64,000 nt of DNA from Mucilaginibacter terrae (GTDB taxonomy: Bacteria; Bacteroidota; Bacteroidia; Sphingobacteriales; Sphingobacteriaceae): positions 4,402,001 to 4,466,000 of the forward strand of contig NZ_JAVLVU010000001.1 of NCBI RefSeq assembly GCF_031951985.1, given 5' to 3'. The notes under the pieces were generated by a model. The model did not search any database and was not told where the DNA came from. It worked only from the letters and a program-made list of their open reading frames with translations. Positions within the stretch are counted from its first letter, which is position 1. Each line of letters starts with the position of its first letter. The position numbers were made by a program, and so were the translations under genes. Below are positions 15,769-23,821 of this stretch, piece after piece.

Positions 15769-16059
15769 ATGGGTACCAAAGTTGTTGCCCTTTTGCATTG
15801 TAATGCCGATGCAGAAGAGGCGTTTGAAATGGAGCTTAAAAAGCTTGTAGAAACTTCATTGCTTGATGAAGGTTGCATTAAGTACGAATTATATCAATAC
15901 CAGCACGAAACCTGCCACTATATTATTATTGAAGAATGGCAGAGTGAGCAAGCTTTGGCAAAGCATCGCGAGGCGCCTCATTATAAACATTTTGGACGTG
16001 TTGCCCCGGTTTTACTGGCGGCTCAACCGCAAATCAAAGTGCTGGAAAGACTGGTATAA
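15769..16059 (+). CDS. Antibiotic biosynthesis monooxygenase (ABM) domain protein
   Basis: The 96-residue product has the ABM ferredoxin-like pattern: KVVALLHCNADAEEAFEMEL, LLDEGCIKYELYQ, then a strand with YIIIEEWQSEQALAKHREAPHY-type wording near 50-70. Such dimeric proteins include quinol monooxygenases and heme-degrading enzymes; the substrate is unknown. A longer frame from 15673 overlaps tdk and adds a tail that does not fit the fold, so the ATG at 15769 is preferred. It lies 68 bases after tdk and may share its transcript. Confidence 0.8.
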   Translation: MGTKVVALLHCNADAEEAFEMELKKLVETSLLDEGCIKYELYQYQHETCHYIIIEEWQSEQALAKHREAPHYKHFGRVAPVLLAAQPQIKVLERLV

Positions 16060-16206
16060 ACTATCAGTTTAAAAAATTTTCAAAATATTTTCATCGGCTC
16101 AAACAAAAAAACGTTTGTGCCTATTATTAATGCGTGAGCGTGTATTTGTGGTTTTTTGCCTTTAATACTTGCCGAATTTATTTGATACCATATCCGTTTA
16201 CATACC

Positions 16207-16575
16207 ATGGCTAAGAAAGTACTGCTTATAGAAGATGATAAAGATATAAGAGACACTATTATATATGCTTTGAGAGAGCATGACTATGAGGTTATTGCCT
16301 CAGAAGATGCTAAAATATTAAAGACAGTAACGGAAATGAAGCCCGATTTGATTTTGCTGGACAACTGGCTTACCGATTGGAAAAGTGATGCCAACGGTCA
16401 GCAATTAAGCAAAGAGCTGAAAAGCCATCCGGCTACCAGCCATATTCCGGTGGTAATAGTTTCGGCAGTGAGTAATATTAAGGAAGTTAGCGAAGCCGGC
16501 ATGGCCGATGGTTATTTAAAGAAGCCGTTTGATTTGACAGATTTGTTTGCTATTGTTGAGAAGCACATAGCCTGA
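16207..16575 (+). CDS. Stand-alone response regulator receiver domain
   Basis: A CheY-like receiver of 122 residues without an output domain. The acidic pocket is Asp10 and Asp11, the phospho-acceptor is Asp52 (LILLDNWL), the switch residue is Ser86 and the conserved Lys106 is in LKKPFD. The loop after Asp52 carries an insertion-like WLTDWKSDANG seen in single-domain regulators of Bacteroidota. No histidine kinase is adjacent, so its partner is elsewhere. It may pass phosphate on or bind a kinase directly. Confidence 0.92.
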   Translation: MAKKVLLIEDDKDIRDTIIYALREHDYEVIASEDAKILKTVTEMKPDLILLDNWLTDWKSDANGQQLSKELKSHPATSHIPVVIVSAVSNIKEVSEAGMADGYLKKPFDLTDLFAIVEKHIA

Positions 16576-16610
16576 GCCTGATTTTAGCACGAGCTATCAG
16601 ACATAAATCT

Positions 16611-16656
16611 CATATACAACAAAAGCCACTCATTTGAGTGGCTTTTGTTGTATATG
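16611..16656. terminator. Bidirectional terminator, 22-bp perfect palindrome arms
   Basis: The arms CATATACAACAAAAGCCACT and AGTGGCTTTTGTTGTATATG, each continuing two bases inward, are perfect inverses around a TT spacer. T-rich arms on both strands allow it to end the receiver gene (plus) and enolase (minus), which converge here. Confidence 0.85.
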
Positions 16657-16697
16657 AACGATTGACTTAATCAACCATTCAACTCAATAACTAATAA

Positions 16698-17993
16698 CTA
16701 CTTCTTAGCGTATTTAAAGTTTTTACCGATGAATTTAGCGTTGGCGCCTAATTCTTCTTCAATACGCAGGAGTTGGTTGTATTTTGCTATCCGGTCTGAA
16801 CGTGAAGCTGAACCGGTTTTAATTTGACCACAGTTTAAAGCAACGGCTAAATCAGCAATGGTAGCATCTTCAGTTTCGCCCGAGCGGTGGCTCATTACCG
16901 ATGTGTAACCACTGGTTTGTGCTAATGATACCGCGTTGATGGTTTCGGTTAACGAACCAATTTGGTTTACCTTAACCAGGATAGAGTTACCAATATGCTG
17001 ATCAATACCTTGTTGTAAGCGGGTTACGTTGGTTACAAATAAATCATCGCCTACTAATTGTACTTTATCGCCAATTTTGTCGGTTAAAATTTTCCAGCCA
17101 TCCCAATCGTCTTCGGCCATGCCGTCTTCAATTGAAATGATAGGGTATTTGGCAGCTAAGTCGGCTAAGTATTGGGCTTGCTCTTCGCTGGTGCGGATAG
17201 CGCCTTTTTCGCCTTCAAACTTAGTGTAATCGTATTTGCCGTTTACATAAAATTCAGATGCAGCACAATCAAATGCTAAGCTAATTTCAATACCTGGTTT
17301 GTAACCTGCTTTTTCAATGGCTTGTAAAATGGTTTCAACGCCATCTTCGGTACCGCCAAAGGTTGGTGCAAAACCACCTTCGTCGCCCACAGCAGTTGAC
17401 AGGCCACGGTCATGAAGGATTTTTTTCAAGGTATGAAATACCTCAGCACCCCAACGCAAAGCTTCAGAGAATGAAGGTGCGCCGGTAGGCATGATCATAA
17501 ATTCCTGGAAAGCAATAGGAGCATCAGAGTGCGAACCACCGTTAACGATGTTCATCATCGGGATTGGCAGGGTGTTAGCGTTTACACCGCCAATGTAACG
17601 GTACAGGGGCTGACGGCTCTCTTGTGCAGCAGCTTTAGCCACAGCTAATGATACACCTAAAATAGCGTTAGCACCTAATTTGCCTTTGTTGTGAGTGCCA
17701 TCAAGGTCGATCATTAACTGATCGATGGTGTTTTGCTCAAAAACATCAACACCAACTAATTCTTTGGCAATAATATCGTTTACGTTGGCAACGGCTTGTA
17801 AAACGCCTTTACCCATGTATTTGCTTTTATCGTTATCGCGTAGTTCAACGGCTTCGTGGGCACCTGTTGAAGCTCCAGACGGAACAGCCGCACGGCCTAA
17901 AGCACCGTTTTCGGTTAATACTTCTACTTCAACTGTAGGGTTACCGCGCGAATCCAGAATCTGGCGGGCATGTACATCAATTATTAAGCTCAT
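16698..17993 (-). CDS. eno: Enolase
   Basis: Interconverts 2-phosphoglycerate and phosphoenolpyruvate in glycolysis, with magnesium. The 431-residue length is normal. Family marks include the N-terminal ARQILDSRGNPTVEVEV, GAHEAVELRD, the metal-site region LAFDCAASEF and ISIEDGMAEDDWDGW, VGDDLFVTN, and the signature LVKVNQIGSLTET with SHRSGETEDATIADL. It stands alone. A TATTTTTG box at 18059-18052 on the minus strand could be its -7 element. Confidence 0.98.
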   Translation of the reverse strand: MSLIIDVHARQILDSRGNPTVEVEVLTENGALGRAAVPSGASTGAHEAVELRDNDKSKYMGKGVLQAVANVNDIIAKELVGVDVFEQNTIDQLMIDLDGTHNKGKLGANAILGVSLAVAKAAAQESRQPLYRYIGGVNANTLPIPMMNIVNGGSHSDAPIAFQEFMIMPTGAPSFSEALRWGAEVFHTLKKILHDRGLSTAVGDEGGFAPTFGGTEDGVETILQAIEKAGYKPGIEISLAFDCAASEFYVNGKYDYTKFEGEKGAIRTSEEQAQYLADLAAKYPIISIEDGMAEDDWDGWKILTDKIGDKVQLVGDDLFVTNVTRLQQGIDQHIGNSILVKVNQIGSLTETINAVSLAQTSGYTSVMSHRSGETEDATIADLAVALNCGQIKTGSASRSDRIAKYNQLLRIEEELGANAKFIGKNFKYAKK

Positions 17994-18165
17994 TTGCTAT
18001 CAAGTTTTGGTAATGTATGGTTATACAATTAATTGCGCGCTAAGATAAGCGCAAAAATATGACATTCAAAAAGTAAATGTGAATACTTAGTGTTTTGTTT
18101 ACAATAACTTAATTTAAACAAAACGCAGCATGATTTCTATTTAAATTAGCGCAGAGAAGTGCGTG

Positions 18166-18855
18166 TTATTTTGATGATTTACGCTGGATGTTATAAATGG
18201 CGTTAAGGTGAAGGTAATACTTGCGGTTGCTACTGGTGGAGCTGTTAAACTGGTGCAAAATACCGGCCGTAATGCCAAAGGGTTTGGTTATCTGGTAGCC
18301 TAAAAGTCCGGCAAAACGGCTCCGCTCAAAATGGGGTTGCTTATTGTTGAAAAAGAGTTCAGCATAAACAATACCGTATAAGGCTCCTGGCTCAACTTTA
18401 GGTTTATTAATAGGAGTGATAGTGCTAAAGCGGTACCTGAAACGGTTACGATAACCTGTATTAAACCAACGCTGTTCAATACGGTACCTGTGCTCAAAAC
18501 GTACCCTGCCTAAATATTGGTTTGAAGTAAATTGCTGCCAAAACCTAAACTCCTCTAATTGCGGGCCATCATCTATATCTTCAAAATCGTAAGTTACATA
18601 GCGGCCAATGCCCAGTAGAGCTGCATTATTTTTATCGAGATTATAGCTTACACCGCCTTTAACTTCATAATAGTAAAAGGTGTTGGTAACGCCGTAATTA
18701 CGGTTTTGAGCTTCCATGTATCCGCCCCATCTATGCTCCATGCTGCCGGGCAAATTAACGGTAAGTACATTCCATCCGCCTAAGCCATTGTATTGTGCAT
18801 GAGCAGTTTTAAATAAAGTAATAAGTAAAACTATAACGAGTAACCTACGAGACAT
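18166..18855 (-). CDS. DUF2490 family outer-membrane-type protein
   Basis: The 229-residue product has a signal peptide (MSRRLLVIVLLITLFKTAHA, cut before Gln) and then repeated amphipathic strands with aromatic ends (WGGYMEAQNRNYGV, FRFWQQFTSNQYLGRVRFEHRYRIEQRW), as in small outer-membrane barrels. DUF2490 proteins are widespread in Bacteroidota and have no known role. I use the ATG at 18855 because it begins a standard signal peptide. A longer frame from 18927 adds 24 residues that cross a hairpin. That hairpin (18856-18892) ends right at this ATG. Confidence 0.78.
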   Translation of the reverse strand: MSRRLLVIVLLITLFKTAHAQYNGLGGWNVLTVNLPGSMEHRWGGYMEAQNRNYGVTNTFYYYEVKGGVSYNLDKNNAALLGIGRYVTYDFEDIDDGPQLEEFRFWQQFTSNQYLGRVRFEHRYRIEQRWFNTGYRNRFRYRFSTITPINKPKVEPGALYGIVYAELFFNNKQPHFERSRFAGLLGYQITKPFGITAGILHQFNSSTSSNRKYYLHLNAIYNIQRKSSK

Positions 18856-18892
18856 AAAAAACGCCTTTGTTAAGAAATGGTTAACAAAGGCG
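18856..18892 (-). terminator. Terminator-like hairpin touching the DUF2490 start codon
   Basis: On the minus strand CGCCTTTGTTAA and TTAACAAAGGCG pair over 12 bp, followed by six T that run directly into the ATG at 18855. It probably ends the ABC exporter transcript (stop at 18931). It also covers the place where a ribosome would bind for the next gene, so read-through transcripts may be poorly translated. Confidence 0.75.
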
Positions 18893-18930
18893 CAAATATA
18901 TACTATATATAAAATTAATGTTAACAAATA

Positions 18931-20025
18931 TTATTCCCATATAAAGGTTTTTATGGCTACTGCATAAATGCCAATGCCCCAAACTAAAAGTATTAACAAT
19001 TGATGGGTTACATCTCCCAAACCGGCTCCTTCAAAAGCAACCTTACGCATGGCGTTGTTAAGGTGGGTGAGGGGCAATGCATTGCTGATAGGTTGCAACC
19101 ACGACGGAAAAGCATTGGTAGAGAAAAACGTACCCGAAAGCAGGAACTGTGGCAGCGTGATAATATTTGATAGCGGCGGTATACTCGTTTCGTTTTTAGC
19201 AATGCCCGATATGATGAAACCAAAGCCCATGAAAATTATCAAGCCTACAAATGATAGCAGCAGCATGTTTAAAACCGTTACTGCGCCATGTATCAGCGTA
19301 AAACCAAAAGCGTAATGACCTATGCTGATAATAATGATGGAGCCTAACAAGGCAAAGCTTACCCGGGCCAGCATTTCGCCCGTAATGATACTGTAACGCT
19401 TTACAGGTGTGGCAAAAAAACGCTTGATTACCAAAGTTTGGCGCAAGCTCAGGAATACGAAAGATGTGCCAAATACACCAATGTTGAGCAATGAGAAACC
19501 TAACTGACCAGGCAGTATAAAGTCGATGTACTTATACTCGCGGCCTTTAATGGTGGTTTCGGTCATGCTGGCAACTTTGGGTTGGTTGTTGGGCATAGCC
19601 TGGGTGTTAAACTGGTATAACAGACTTTTAAGCATAGATCTCAACATGTTGCCTTTTTCCTGCGATGCCGCGGTGTACGTTACATCAATGGTGTAGGCCG
19701 GTAAGCCCTGGTGCTTTTGTATGTTGATTACGGCATCTAAGCTACCTTTCGACAGGTTTTTATCTAAATCGGCCTGACTCAGCTTTTTTGACAGGTTTAT
19801 TACTTTGTAGTTTTTCAGTATCTGGTAAACCGGATTCAGTGTATCTGAATTTTTAGCCAAACCCACATCAACTGATACAGCGCCACCGCCAATATTGGCA
19901 AATATAACGATGAATATTAACGGAAACAGCAAGCTGAACACCACAGCCGACGGGCTGCGGAATATGGAACGTAAACTGGCTTTAGTTATGGCAAGAGTTG
20001 CGCGGGTGTTGTTGTAAGTGGTCAT
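18931..20025 (-). CDS. ABC-2 type transporter permease
   Basis: Membrane subunit of an ABC exporter, 364 residues. It has one membrane helix at about 25-48 (SAVVFSLLFPLIFIVIFANI), a periplasmic loop of roughly 110 residues, then five or six helices from about 170 (FILPGQLGFSLLNIGVFGTS) to the C-terminus. This is the ABC-2 (DrrB/YhgE-like) layout. It would work with the ATPase encoded just upstream, from which it is separated by a 118-base repeat element. The substrate is unknown; drugs, lipids and antimicrobial compounds are usual for the family. Confidence 0.9.
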   Translation of the reverse strand: MTTYNNTRATLAITKASLRSIFRSPSAVVFSLLFPLIFIVIFANIGGGAVSVDVGLAKNSDTLNPVYQILKNYKVINLSKKLSQADLDKNLSKGSLDAVINIQKHQGLPAYTIDVTYTAASQEKGNMLRSMLKSLLYQFNTQAMPNNQPKVASMTETTIKGREYKYIDFILPGQLGFSLLNIGVFGTSFVFLSLRQTLVIKRFFATPVKRYSIITGEMLARVSFALLGSIIIISIGHYAFGFTLIHGAVTVLNMLLLSFVGLIIFMGFGFIISGIAKNETSIPPLSNIITLPQFLLSGTFFSTNAFPSWLQPISNALPLTHLNNAMRKVAFEGAGLGDVTHQLLILLVWGIGIYAVAIKTFIWE

Positions 20026-20028
20026 GAT

Positions 20029-20143
20029 ACCTCTCCCCAGCCCTCTCCAAGGGAGAGGGGGCTTTTAAATTGTGATTGAGTAAATTATATATGATTGATA
20101 GGTTCTTAAAGCCCTCCCCTTTGGGGGAGGGTTGGGAGGGGTT
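20029..20143. repeat. Intergenic inverted repeat, family III (CCCTCTCC/GGAGAGGG type)
   Basis: The ends ACCTCTCCCCAGCCCTCTCC and GGAGGGTTGGGAGGGGT are imperfect inverted repeats. Each end carries a local hairpin (CCAAGGGAGAGG; CTCCCCTTTGGGGGAG), with an AT-rich centre. Related copies are at 21743-21890 and 40262-40377. It fills the whole gap between the ABC ATPase and permease genes and touches the ATPase stop codon at 20144. Confidence 0.85.
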
Positions 20144-20905
20144 CTATTCCCGCCATTCCTTCCCCGTAAGGTTAATAAACACATCCTCAAGGTTGGCTTG
20201 CTTAACCTGTTTTTTGCGCTCAAACCCGGCGGATACCAGTTCGTCAATAAAACTGTCGGGACTGTTAATGCCCACTATGCGACCGCCATCTACAAAGGCA
20301 ACGCGGTCGCATAGTTCTTCGGCTTCGTCCATATAATGAGTGGTAATAACCACGGTGCTTCCCGCATTTCTTATCTCGCGTATCAGTTCCCAAAGGTTGC
20401 GGCGTGCCTGTGGGTCCAGTCCGGTTGTGGGCTCGTCTAAAAAGACGATGCGAGGATTGTTGATTAAGGTTGTGGCGATCGAAAAACGCTGTTTTTGTCC
20501 GCCCGACAAGGTTTTATATTGAGCTTTGGCTTTATCAGTTAGCGCCACCTTGGCGAGCATGTCCATGGGGTTAATACGTACACCGTACAGACCCGAAAAC
20601 AAATTGAGCAGCTCGATAAGATTTAGGCCCGGGTAATAACCGGCAGCCTGTAACTGTACACCTATACGCTGTTTAATCTGGTTGGCCTGTGTATCTATCG
20701 AGAAACCATCAACCGTAACCTCGCCCGAGGTTTTGGTGCGGAGGGTTTCGATAATTTCGAGGGTAGTGGTTTTGCCTGCTCCGTTAGGGCCAAGCAAGCC
20801 AAAAATTTCGCCCTCGTATACCTCAAAGCTAATACCTTTTACTGCGGTAAAATCGGCATACTGTTTTACCAGATCGTTAACAGTGATAATAGGTTGTTTT
20901 GCCAT
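20144..20905 (-). CDS. ABC transporter ATP-binding protein
   Basis: ATPase subunit, 253 residues, for the ABC-2 permease that follows. Walker A GPNGAGKTT is at 39-47, the signature LSGGQ at 133-137 and Walker B with LDEPT at 156-160; an H-loop TTHYMDEAEEL follows. The C-terminus (QVKQANLEDVFINLTGKEWRE) is the DrrA-type end found in exporters. Together they form a half-size ATPase plus permease exporter. The usual close coupling of the two genes is broken here by a repeat element. Confidence 0.95.
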   Translation of the reverse strand: MAKQPIITVNDLVKQYADFTAVKGISFEVYEGEIFGLLGPNGAGKTTTLEIIETLRTKTSGEVTVDGFSIDTQANQIKQRIGVQLQAAGYYPGLNLIELLNLFSGLYGVRINPMDMLAKVALTDKAKAQYKTLSGGQKQRFSIATTLINNPRIVFLDEPTTGLDPQARRNLWELIREIRNAGSTVVITTHYMDEAEELCDRVAFVDGGRIVGINSPDSFIDELVSAGFERKKQVKQANLEDVFINLTGKEWRE

Positions 20906-20995
20906 GATGTAAAAGTACTATGGCGCTGTAATTTTACGAAGCACTTTTCGGCGAATGGTAGGTTTTTGGCGGTGAATGGTGGGAGTGTGGATGTA

Positions 20996-21024
20996 AAATA
21001 AAAACAGACACAAGTGTTGTGTCT
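20996..21024 (-). terminator. Rho-independent terminator after mtgA
   Basis: Minus strand: AGACACAA-CAC-TTGTGTCT, followed by GTTTTTATTTT. It lies 24 bases past the mtgA stop. Confidence 0.85.
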
Positions 21025-21047
21025 ATAAGTTGATGTATGTGGCGTTT

Positions 21048-21743
21048 CTAAAAATCCAAAGGCCCCAACCTTTTCATATTCTGCATAATCAAATACCTTC
21101 TGTGCCTTAAAAACCGGGTAGGATTAGTGGCTGAACGCTTTAACGGGCTGGGGAAAATTGATGCAATAGCGGCAGCTTCGCGACGGGTAAGGTTGGCGGC
21201 TGGTTTATGAAAGTAGGCTTGTGCGGCTGCTTCGGCACCGTAAATGCCATCGCCCATTTCAATTACATTGAGATATACCTCCATAATGCGCTGCTTGCTC
21301 CAAAAAAGTTCAATAAGCATCGTAAAATAAGCCTCAGACCCCTTACGCAACCACGAGCGGCCTTGCCACAAGAAAACGTTTTTGGCTGTTTGCTGCGATA
21401 TGGTGCTGCCGCCAATTACCTTTTTGCTATGGGCATTTTTTTTAATGGCGCGCTCAATGGCTTTAAAGTCGAAACCGTTATGTTCTAAAAAGGCCTGGTC
21501 TTCGCCGGCAAGGGCAGCCTTTTTCATGTTGATGGAAATCTCGTCAAAATCTTTCCATGTTTTGTCAATTTTCCACGGCTTGCCAGCGGCCTTACGCTCA
21601 AAGCCCCGGCTAATCATGAGCCAGGTAACAGGTGGGTTCACAAACTTGTAAAACAGTACCCAAAGTATGGTAATGCCTATAAATGCAAGTACGAATATGC
21701 GTACAAAACGCCAAATGAGTTTTTTTATGCCTTTGAGTACCAT
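21048..21743 (-). CDS. mtgA: Monofunctional biosynthetic peptidoglycan transglycosylase
   Basis: Polymerises lipid II into glycan strands; glycosyltransferase family 51 without a transpeptidase domain, 231 residues. It has one N-terminal membrane anchor (about 12-36), then the GT51 motifs: catalytic Glu in AGEDQAFLEHNGFDF, GGSTISQQTAKN, RKGSEAYFTMLIELFWSKQRIMEVYLN-type motif 3 in pieces, and YGAEAAAQAYFHKPA. The start is taken at the ATG at 21743, since the frame upstream to 21764 lies in a repeat element. It faces the periplasm. Confidence 0.95.
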   Translation of the reverse strand: MVLKGIKKLIWRFVRIFVLAFIGITILWVLFYKFVNPPVTWLMISRGFERKAAGKPWKIDKTWKDFDEISINMKKAALAGEDQAFLEHNGFDFKAIERAIKKNAHSKKVIGGSTISQQTAKNVFLWQGRSWLRKGSEAYFTMLIELFWSKQRIMEVYLNVIEMGDGIYGAEAAAQAYFHKPAANLTRREAAAIASIFPSPLKRSATNPTRFLRHRRYLIMQNMKRLGPLDF

Positions 21744-21890
21744 ACCTCTCCCAACCCTCTCCAAAGGAGAGGGCTTTTAAATAAATGTGATTTAAAAATG
21801 CCTCTAAAATAACAAAGCCCTCTCCAACAGGAAAGGGCTTTGTTTATATTTCACCCCTTCCCTCTCCTTTGGAGAGGGAAGGGGTGAGGT
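21743..21890. repeat. Intergenic inverted repeat, family III, with an embedded hairpin
   Basis: The left end ACCTCTCCCAACCCTCTCC and the right end GGAGAGGGAAGGGGTGAGGT are inverted. The local palindrome CTCTCCAAAGGAGAG at the left and CTCTCCTTTGGAGAG at the right match each other. In the middle, AACAAAGCCCTCTCC and GGAAAGGGCTTTGTT (about 21808-21846) form a terminator-like stem that could end the ribosomal protein transcript. The element lies between rplI and mtgA and overlaps the mtgA start codon. Confidence 0.8.
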
Positions 21891-21891
21891 C

Positions 21892-22335
21892 TTACTCAGC
21901 TACAACTTCAAACGGAACCTGTACTTTAACCTCTTTGTGAAGGTTTAAGGTTGCGGTGTATTCACCAACAAATTTAGGGTCTTCGTTGAAAGTGATGCGA
22001 CGACGGTCAACTTCAAATCCTTGGTTTTTCAAAGCATCAGCAACCTGAATAGTGTTAACAGCACCGAAGATTTTGCCGCTTTCGCCAGCTTTAGCACCGA
22101 TGGTTAATTTAACACCTTCTAAACGGGCAGCAACCTGATCTGCATCCTTACGGATCTTGTCTTGTTTAAACTGAGCTTGTTTCAAGTTTTCAGCTAAAAC
22201 TTTGCGTGCCGATACGGTAGCCAGGATACCAAAACCTTTAGGGATTAAAAAGTTACGGCCGTAACCGGCTTTTACTTTAACCACATCGTCTTTCTCGCCG
22301 AGGTTTTTAACGTCTTGTTTTAAAATAATGTCCAT
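21892..22335 (-). CDS. rplI: 50S ribosomal protein L9
   Basis: Large-subunit protein that binds 23S rRNA near the L1 stalk base. The 147-residue protein has the N-terminal domain (MDIILKQDVKNLGEKDDVVKVKAGYGRNFLIPKG in overlapping motifs), a long linking helix (about 41-75) and the C-terminal RNA-binding domain. It is the last of three ribosomal genes (rpsF, rpsR, rplI), spaced 15 bases after rpsR. Confidence 0.98.
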   Translation of the reverse strand: MDIILKQDVKNLGEKDDVVKVKAGYGRNFLIPKGFGILATVSARKVLAENLKQAQFKQDKIRKDADQVAARLEGVKLTIGAKAGESGKIFGAVNTIQVADALKNQGFEVDRRRITFNEDPKFVGEYTATLNLHKEVKVQVPFEVVAE

Positions 22336-22350
22336 TTTGTTAATCCTCCT

Positions 22351-22614
22351 TTATTTTAACGAGTCAGTTACGTAAGGTAATAAACCAATGTGACGGGCAC
22401 GTTTAACAGCCTGGGCCACTTTACGCTGAAATTTTAATGAAGTACCGGTTAAACGACGCGGTAATACTTTACCTTGATCGTTAATGAACTTTAATAAAAA
22501 GTTAGCGTCTTTGTAATCAATATACTTAATACCATTCTTTTTAAAACGGCAGTATTTTTTGCGGTTATCGTCCACTTTAGGAGCGGTAACGTATTGAATT
22601 TGATCGTTTGCCAT
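22351..22614 (-). CDS. rpsR: 30S ribosomal protein S18
   Basis: Small-subunit protein of 87 residues that pairs with S6 on the platform. The family core KYCRFKKNGIKYIDYKDANFL leads into GKVLPRRLTGTSLKFQRKVAQAVKRARHIGLLPY (described in pieces). It starts two bases after the rpsF stop. With S6 it may also bind the leader of this operon. Confidence 0.98.
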   Translation of the reverse strand: MANDQIQYVTAPKVDDNRKKYCRFKKNGIKYIDYKDANFLLKFINDQGKVLPRRLTGTSLKFQRKVAQAVKRARHIGLLPYVTDSLK

Positions 22615-22616
22615 AA

Positions 22617-22979
22617 TTAAGCTGCTGCCTCCTCTGTTTTAGGTTTTTTGTTAAAAGCACCGCTACGTTTTTTGTCGTTGTAGGCAACGGCATTTTTGTC
22701 TAAAGCAATGGTCAGGAAACGCATAACACGCTCATCACGTCTAAATTCGATCTCCAGTTTATTGATTAATTCACCCGGAGCGCGGAATTCGGTGAGGTGG
22801 TAGTACCCTGTAGATTTTTTCTGAATAGGGTACGCTAATTTTCTCAAACCCCAATTGTCCTCTTGAACAATTTCGGCTCCGTTATCGGTAAGGATCTTGC
22901 TAAATTTGGCAATTGCCTCTTTAGCAGCCTCGTCTGATAACAACGGGGTTAGAATGATTACGGTTTCGTACTGTTGCAT
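22617..22979 (-). CDS. rpsF: 30S ribosomal protein S6
   Basis: Small-subunit protein of 120 residues: MQQYETVIILTPLLSDE at the start, GWGLRKLAYPIQ-like segment near 58-70, and FRRDERVMRFLTIALDK near 85-101. The start is the ATG at 22979; a longer frame to 23099 runs through the promoter and has no S6 similarity. It is the first gene of rpsF-rpsR-rplI, with a good promoter and a short leader hairpin upstream. Confidence 0.97.
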   Translation of the reverse strand: MQQYETVIILTPLLSDEAAKEAIAKFSKILTDNGAEIVQEDNWGLRKLAYPIQKKSTGYYHLTEFRAPGELINKLEIEFRRDERVMRFLTIALDKNAVAYNDKKRSGAFNKKPKTEEAAA

Positions 22980-23001
22980 TTTATACGTTTTGTTAATTAA
23001 T

Positions 23002-23020
23002 TCCTCGTGTAAAACGGGGA
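23002..23020 (-). promoter_or_regulatory. Possible S6:S18 autoregulatory hairpin in the rpsF leader
   Basis: Minus strand TCCCCGTTTTACACGAGGA folds as TCC/GGA plus CG/CG with a small bulge and contains a CCG triplet. This resembles the CCG-containing leader site bound by the S6:S18 complex in many bacteria. It lies at the expected 5' end of the transcript. The match is short, so this remains a suggestion. Confidence 0.4.
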
Positions 23021-23022
23021 CG

Positions 23023-23053
23023 CAAATGTAGAAAGATTTCGCGAAACGTGCAA
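23023..23053 (-). promoter_or_regulatory. Promoter of the rpsF operon
   Basis: Minus strand TTG (23053-23051), 20 bases, then TACATTTG (23030-23023). This fits the Bacteroidota TTTG-N19-21-TAnnTTTG pattern. Transcription would start near 23018, about 40 bases before the rpsF ATG. Confidence 0.65.
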
Positions 23054-23161
23054 GGGTTTTTAATATAATTAGCTGATAGCGTGAATGCTCATAGTGCAAT
23101 TAGCTACTATCATATTAAAAAAGTCACTGAATAGGCTCTTAGCCTGGTATAATATGCCGTT

Positions 23162-23746
23162 TTAAACCTCTATATCCTTAAACAGCTCTTCAAGGTCGAG
23201 ACTGAAACCGGGTAGTATATCGGTTGTAACCATATCGCCGCCGGTAAGTAGCCTTGATGCCTGGTAGCTGCCATTCACCAACATGTATTTTAAAAAAGTT
23301 CGCTCATTAGGGTGAATAATCCAGTACTCCTGCACACCAGCCTCTTCATAAACTTCGTATTTGTTTTGAAGCTCTTTTTTGTTGTTGCCGGGAGATAATA
23401 TTTCCACCACAATATCGGGAGCACCTATTGCACCACGGGCATCTATTTTTGATGGATCGCAAATAATACTTACATCGGGCTGGAGGACAGTTGTTATTTG
23501 AGAATCATTAATAGTTCTTGATAGGCGTACATCAAAAGGGGCAGCAAATACCTGGCATGGCTTGCCTTTTAAATAGTTATAAAGTTCGCTGCTTACAATG
23601 CCTGAAATGCGCTGGTGTACAGTGCCCGGTGCCGGGCTCATCTTAAATATCTTACCCTTAATTAACTCCAAACGCTCGTTAAATTGCCACTTTAAATAAT
23701 CGGCATAAGTGTAGCTTTTTGATAGATCAAGGTCTGAAAACTGCAT
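23162..23746 (-). CDS. Uma2 family putative endonuclease (DUF820)
   Basis: A 194-residue protein with the PD-(D/E)xK-type nuclease core of the Uma2 family: LELIKGKIFKMSPAPGTVHQ near 28-47, QPDVSIICD near 90-98, then the core APDIVVEILSPGNNKKELQNKYEVYEEAGVQEYWII in pieces, with Asp in PDIVVEIL, the Glu two residues on, and Lys in the following helix. Family members are common in cyanobacteria and Bacteroidota and have no settled role. There is no partner gene that would suggest a restriction or toxin system. Confidence 0.85.
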   Translation of the reverse strand: MQFSDLDLSKSYTYADYLKWQFNERLELIKGKIFKMSPAPGTVHQRISGIVSSELYNYLKGKPCQVFAAPFDVRLSRTINDSQITTVLQPDVSIICDPSKIDARGAIGAPDIVVEILSPGNNKKELQNKYEVYEEAGVQEYWIIHPNERTFLKYMLVNGSYQASRLLTGGDMVTTDILPGFSLDLEELFKDIEV

Positions 23747-23821
23747 GTCGTTTTTAATGTATCAATAGTAAAGGTACAATAATCATGCAAAAATATGCAT
23801 AGGTAGTTTGTCGTCAAATCA

